From assembly GCA_035685165.1 (NCBI GenBank), contig DASRBI010000008.1, forward strand, positions 1 to 64,000: 64,000 nt of DNA, given 5' to 3'. Position numbers and translations under genes: made by a program. Source of the DNA: DATFDN01 sp035685165 (GTDB lineage Bacteria; Pseudomonadota; Alphaproteobacteria; Acetobacterales; Acetobacteraceae). Under the pieces are notes generated by a model, which did no database searches, was not told the origin of the DNA, and worked only from the letters and a program-made list of their open reading frames with translations. Positions 60,168 through 64,000 of this stretch are shown here, one piece after another (positions within the stretch are counted from its first letter, which is position 1; each line of letters starts with the position of its first letter).

Positions 60168-60384
60168 CACGCTCACGGCCGGACCCTGCGACGTTCCACA
60201 GCCATGCCCCACGTATACATCCTGTGGTTGCATCATGGCAAACAAATTCGCGCAAAATTCTCCGCGCGCGGACGACGGTGCATAGGTATTCATCGCACCG
60301 CGGGCCGGCGGGGTTTTGACGCCGCCCGTAACGTTCGGCATTTTGCGCGCTTCGCCGGGGCGCATCGGGGAAGGGGGACGGGAA

Positions 60385-61653
60385 ATGCAGTCGGCGCTTT
60401 CTGCGATCCTGCGGCGGTTCATCACGCTCGGGCGGCTAAACGTGCGCTGGCCCAACGGGACCGAGACTGCCTTCTCGGGCGCTCGGGGGCCGGAAGCGGC
60501 CATCACCATTCGCGATGGCGCCACGCTGCGTCGGCTGATCCTCAATCCGGCGCTGAGCGTGGGCGAATGCTACATGGACGGCGGCCTGCTCCCTGAAGGT
60601 TGCAGCATCTACGAAGTGCTGGACGTATTGGTGACGAACCTGGCCGCGAACGCGGACGGCCACCCCGTCGCGCGCCTGCGCGGCGCGCTGCTGCGCGTCA
60701 AGCGGCGGATCGACCAGTACAATCCCGCATCGCGGGCACAGCGCAACGTCGCGCATCACTATGATCTGAACGGTCGCCTCTACAGCCTGTTCCTCGACCG
60801 CGACCGGCAATATTCCTGTGCCTACTTCCCGCGAGGCGACGAGACGCTGGAGGAAGCGCAGTCCGCCAAGAAGCACCACATCGCCGCCAAGCTGCTGCTC
60901 AATCGACCTGGTCTGTCCGTGCTCGACATCGGCTCGGGCTGGGGCGGGCTCGCGCTCACGCTCGCGCGCGATTACGGCGCGAAGGTGCTCGGCATCACGC
61001 TTTCCACCGAACAGCTAGCGGAAAGCCGCGCGCGCGCCGAGGCCGAGGGGCTGGCCGACCGGGTGCGCTTCGAGCTGATGGATTATCGCGCGGTGACGGA
61101 CAGGTTCGACCGCATCGTCTCGGTCGGCATGTTCGAGCATGTCGGCTTGAACCATTACGGCGCGTTCTTCGCGACCGTTTCCCGCTGTTTGAAGCCGGAC
61201 GGCGTGGCGCTGCTACACGCGATCGGCCGCAACGAGCCGCCGGGTGCCACCAATCCCTGGATCGCCAAATACATCTTCCCGGGCGGCTATTGCGCGGCGC
61301 TTTCGGAAGTCCTGCCCGTGATCGAGCGGTCGCGCCTGCTGACCACGGACATCGAGATCCTGCGCTTGCATTACGCCGAGACGCTGCGCCACTGGCGCCG
61401 CCGCTTCGCCGCCAATCGCGACGCCATCGCCGCTCTCTACGACGAGCGGTTCTGCCGCATGTTCGAATTCTACCTCGCCGGCGCCGAGCTCTCGTTCCGG
61501 CGGGAGAACATGATGGTTTTCCAGATCCAGCTCGCGCACGACCAGGCCGCCGTGCCGCTGACGCGCGATTATATCGTCGAGACAGAGCGGCGCATGGTCC
61601 GCGCGCCCGGGACGCAATCATCGCCGGTGCACGAGCTGCGGCGCTCGGAATAG
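60385..61653 (+). CDS. cfa: Cyclopropane-fatty-acyl-phospholipid synthase
   Basis: The 422-residue methyltransferase adds a methylene group from SAM to unsaturated phospholipid chains in the inner membrane. The SAM-binding motif is VLDIGSGWGGLALTLARDYG. The family marks QYSCAYFPRGDETLEEAQ, HHYDLNGRLYSLFLDRDR, SVGMFEHVGLNHY and YIFPGGYCAALSEVLPVIE are present. ATG 60385 has GGGGGACGGG before it; the frame is open 23 codons further up without a ribosome-binding site. It is divergent from the ATPase-like gene. Confidence 0.94.
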   Translation: MQSALSAILRRFITLGRLNVRWPNGTETAFSGARGPEAAITIRDGATLRRLILNPALSVGECYMDGGLLPEGCSIYEVLDVLVTNLAANADGHPVARLRGALLRVKRRIDQYNPASRAQRNVAHHYDLNGRLYSLFLDRDRQYSCAYFPRGDETLEEAQSAKKHHIAAKLLLNRPGLSVLDIGSGWGGLALTLARDYGAKVLGITLSTEQLAESRARAEAEGLADRVRFELMDYRAVTDRFDRIVSVGMFEHVGLNHYGAFFATVSRCLKPDGVALLHAIGRNEPPGATNPWIAKYIFPGGYCAALSEVLPVIERSRLLTTDIEILRLHYAETLRHWRRRFAANRDAIAALYDERFCRMFEFYLAGAELSFRRENMMVFQIQLAHDQAAVPLTRDYIVETERRMVRAPGTQSSPVHELRRSE

Positions 61654-61741
61654 ACCGCTGCCGAACCGTTACCGCTATTCACGGTTATCCACAGACTCGG
61701 TGCGTGCGCCGGCCAGGCCTGGGGCCTAATATGACTGCCGC

Positions 61742-63235
61742 GTGAACACCATCGATTCCCCCCTGCTCGGGCTGTCGCAGCGCCTGCCACCGACGAACCT
61801 GGAAGCCGAGCAGGCGCTGCTCGGCGCGCTGCTCGCCAACAACAAGGCCTACGAGCGGGTCGCCGAGTTCCTGCTGCCCGAGCATTTCGCCGACCCGATC
61901 CATGGCAGGATCTTCCAGGCGATCGTGCGGCGGATCGAGGCAGGGCAGCTTGCAGACGCAGTGACGCTGAAGGCCGAGTTCGAGCACACGGGCGTGCTAG
62001 AGGAAGTCGGCGGCACTGCCTATCTGGCGCAGCTCCTCTCGGCCATGGTCGGCATCATCAACGCCGGCGAATATGGCCGCGCGATCCACGACTCCTGGCT
62101 GCGTCGGCAACTGATCGATGTCGGCGAAACCATCGTCAACAACGCCTTCGGCGCCGAGCCCGAGCTGGACGGCGCGGCGCAGGTGGAGGCGGCCGAACAG
62201 CAGCTTTTCGACCTCGCGAGCGACGGCGCGGGCGGCGCGGGGCCGGTGCCGTTCGAGCGCGCGCTCGCCGAGGCGATCCTGGGCGCGGAGCGCGCCTTCC
62301 GCCGCCAGGGCGGCGTCTCGGGCCTGACCACGGGGCTGCGCGACCTCGACGCCCGCACGGGCGGGCTGCATCCGTCCGATCTCGTGGTGCTCGCGGGCCG
62401 CCCCGGCATGGGCAAGACCGCGCTCGCCACCAAGATCGCCTTCGGCGCCGCCAAGGCGCTGCTCGCCGAGGCGCGGACGGCCGACCCGAATGCGTTGCCC
62501 AAGCAGTGTGTCGCGGTCTTCTCGCTGGAGATGAGCGCCGAGCAGCTTGCGACGCGCCTTCTGTCGGAGGAGGCGCGCATCTCCGGCGACCGCATCCGCC
62601 GCGGCGAAATCGGGCAGAAGGATTTCGACCGTTTCGTGCAGGTGTCGCGGGAAATCGCCGCGCTGCCGATCCAAATCGACGACACGCCGGCGCTGACGCT
62701 ATCCGCGATGCGTACCCGCTGCCGGCGGCTCAAGCGCACCAAGGGGCTGGCCCTGGTGGTGGTGGATTATCTGCAACTGATGCGCCCCTCCGCCGGCACC
62801 AAGCCGGAAAGCCGGGTGCTGGAAATCAGCCAGATCACGCAGGGACTGAAGGCGATCGCCAAGGAGCTGTCGGTGCCGGTGCTGGCGCTGTCGCAGCTTT
62901 CGCGCGCGGTGGAAAACCGCGAGGACAAGCGCCCGCAGCTGTCCGACCTGCGCGAATCGGGCACCATCGAGCAGGACGCCGATTGCGTAATGTTCGTCTA
63001 TCGCGACGAGTATTACCTCGCGCAGCGCGCGCCGAAGCAGATTGGGTTCGACAACGAGGACAAGTTCCAGGTCGCGCTCGAGAAATGGCAGCGCGACATG
63101 GAGCAGGTGCACAACAAGGCGGAGCTGATCATCGCCAAGCAGCGGCACGGCCCGACGGGAAAGATCGACCTCTTCTTCGAGGCGGAATTCACCCGCTTCG
63201 CCGATCTCGATCAGGTGCATGAAGGGATGCGTTGA
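61742..63235 (+). CDS. dnaB: Replicative DNA helicase
   Basis: The 497-residue hexameric helicase unwinds DNA at the replication fork. The N-terminal domain (LPPTNLEAEQALLGALLANN) and the RecA-like C-terminal domain with Walker A AGRPGMGKTALATKIA, VFSLEMSAEQLATRLLSEEA, LVVVDYLQLMRP and LSQLSRAVENREDKRPQLSD are all present. It starts with GTG 61742. Its stop overlaps the TTG start of the alanine racemase gene; dnaB-alr linkage is common in alphaproteobacteria. Confidence 0.97.
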   Translation: MNTIDSPLLGLSQRLPPTNLEAEQALLGALLANNKAYERVAEFLLPEHFADPIHGRIFQAIVRRIEAGQLADAVTLKAEFEHTGVLEEVGGTAYLAQLLSAMVGIINAGEYGRAIHDSWLRRQLIDVGETIVNNAFGAEPELDGAAQVEAAEQQLFDLASDGAGGAGPVPFERALAEAILGAERAFRRQGGVSGLTTGLRDLDARTGGLHPSDLVVLAGRPGMGKTALATKIAFGAAKALLAEARTADPNALPKQCVAVFSLEMSAEQLATRLLSEEARISGDRIRRGEIGQKDFDRFVQVSREIAALPIQIDDTPALTLSAMRTRCRRLKRTKGLALVVVDYLQLMRPSAGTKPESRVLEISQITQGLKAIAKELSVPVLALSQLSRAVENREDKRPQLSDLRESGTIEQDADCVMFVYRDEYYLAQRAPKQIGFDNEDKFQVALEKWQRDMEQVHNKAELIIAKQRHGPTGKIDLFFEAEFTRFADLDQVHEGMR

Positions 63236-64000
63236 CCGGGCTCGCCGCCGCTACCTTGGAAATCGACCTCGGCGGCATCGTCGCCAACTGGCGCGCGCTC
63301 TGCGCCGCGCACCCCTCGGGCAAGGTTGCCGCCGTGGTGAAGGCCGACGCCTACGGGCTCGGGGCGCTTGCGGTAGTGCCGGCGCTCCATGCCGCCGGAT
63401 GCCGGCATTTCTTCACGGCGCTGCCCGCCGAGGCGCTGGCCATCAGCGATCATGCGCCCGGCGCGCTGATCGGCGTGCTGAACGGGCTTCTGCCCGGCGC
63501 GGCGGCCGACTATGCCGCGGGCGGGCTCGTGCCGGCGCTCGGCTCGCTCGCCGAGATCGACGCCTGGGCCGCCGAGGCGCGGCGGCTGGGGCGCAAGCTG
63601 CCGGCGCTGCTGCACATCGACACCGGCATGTCCCGGCTCGGCCTGTCGCCTGCCGAGGTGGACGCGCTGGCGGCGGATCACGGGCGGCTCGCCGGGGTCG
63701 ATCTGCTTTACGTGATGACGCACTTCGTCGCCGCGGAGGAGCCCCACAATCCGCTGAACGACGCGCAGAAAGCGCGCTTCGACGCCGCCCGGGCGCGGCT
63801 GCCTGCAGCGCCGACCAGTCTCGCCAACTCGTCGGGCATCTTCCTCGGCGCGGCCTTCGCCTCCGACCTCGCCCGTCCGGGGGCGGCGCTCTACGGGGTC
63901 AACCCGACGCCAGGGCGGCCCAATCCGATGCGCGTGCCGCTGCGCCTGACAGCCACCGTGCTGGCGGTGCGCGAAATCGGTCTCGGCGCGGGTGTGGGCT
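63232..64000 (+). CDS. alr: Alanine racemase (3' partial)
   Basis: The first 256 codons are in the window and the rest runs past its end. The protein makes D-alanine for peptidoglycan with PLP bound to Lys37 in AAVVKADAYGLGA. Other marks are LHIDTGMSRLGLSPAEV and LANSSGIFLG, with the start of the C-terminal beta domain (YGVNPTPG onward). The start is TTG 63232, sharing bases with the dnaB stop (TTGA), so it is translationally coupled. Confidence 0.94.
   Translation, partial: MTGLAAATLEIDLGGIVANWRALCAAHPSGKVAAVVKADAYGLGALAVVPALHAAGCRHFFTALPAEALAISDHAPGALIGVLNGLLPGAAADYAAGGLVPALGSLAEIDAWAAEARRLGRKLPALLHIDTGMSRLGLSPAEVDALAADHGRLAGVDLLYVMTHFVAAEEPHNPLNDAQKARFDAARARLPAAPTSLANSSGIFLGAAFASDLARPGAALYGVNPTPGRPNPMRVPLRLTATVLAVREIGLGAGVG

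Overview
The window is GC-rich, densely packed chromosomal DNA from an alphaproteobacterium, most likely of the Rhodospirillales/Acetobacterales type or a neighbouring order (inference). The evidence is a fused ispDF, a dnaB-alr gene pair, a MarR/OmpR-regulator pair of the PetP/PetR kind, Liv-type ABC transport next to acyl-CoA ligases, and a complete acpXL-fabZ-fabF-fabF-adh-lpxXL cluster for very-long-chain fatty-acid lipid A. GTG and TTG starts and 1- to 4-base stop/start overlaps are common. I see no prophage, CRISPR array or rRNA. There is one tRNA (Val, CAC anticodon).

Left part (1-16.4 kb): two MDR oxidoreductases and a YgfZ-type folate-binding protein on the minus strand, then a plus-strand run of glycosyltransferase, asparagine synthase, a secreted unknown and a ThDP enzyme. 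A peptidoglycan-binding lipoprotein and an LLM flavin oxidoreductase follow. nth and a histidine kinase/response regulator/MarR set run leftward, divergent from a branched-chain aminotransferase. At 15.2-16.4 kb lies a decayed zone containing a hydroxyacid dehydrogenase pseudogene.

Middle part (16.4-30 kb) is the most unusual. It holds a secreted berberine-bridge-type flavoenzyme, an ammonium transporter with a sigma-54-type promoter and a perfect intrinsic terminator, a PP2C phosphatase-Ser/Thr kinase fusion, and an FTR1 iron permease fused to a cupredoxin behind a 7-1-7 palindrome that looks like a Fur box. Next come tRNA-Val, five direct repeats spaced about 32 bp apart, and a TetR-like regulator whose C-terminus resembles a Phd/YefM antitoxin. 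TauD-type dioxygenase, acyl-CoA dehydrogenase, Stf0-like sulfotransferase and AlbA_2/Schlafen-type genes follow.

The 30-48 kb part is catabolic: an LLM oxidoreductase, two tandem COG2159 amidohydrolases, a minus-strand set (SDR, Fe-S reductase, DUF35 protein, thiolase-like protein lacking the usual Cys, two acyl-CoA dehydrogenases), a divergent acyl-CoA synthetase, and a LivKFGMH transporter with its own acyl-CoA ligase. Together they look like uptake, CoA activation, dehydrogenation and retro-aldol or thiolytic shortening of an unidentified carboxylic acid.

Right part (48-64 kb) is mostly housekeeping: ispDF, a lipoprotein, the lipid A cluster (in which one ketosynthase has lost its catalytic residues and a small periplasmic gene sits before lpxXL), a TPP riboswitch with thiC, a SirB1-type protein, a degenerate histidine-kinase-like ATPase, cyclopropane fatty acid synthase, dnaB and the start of alr. 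Several GC-rich palindromic repeats recur between genes.
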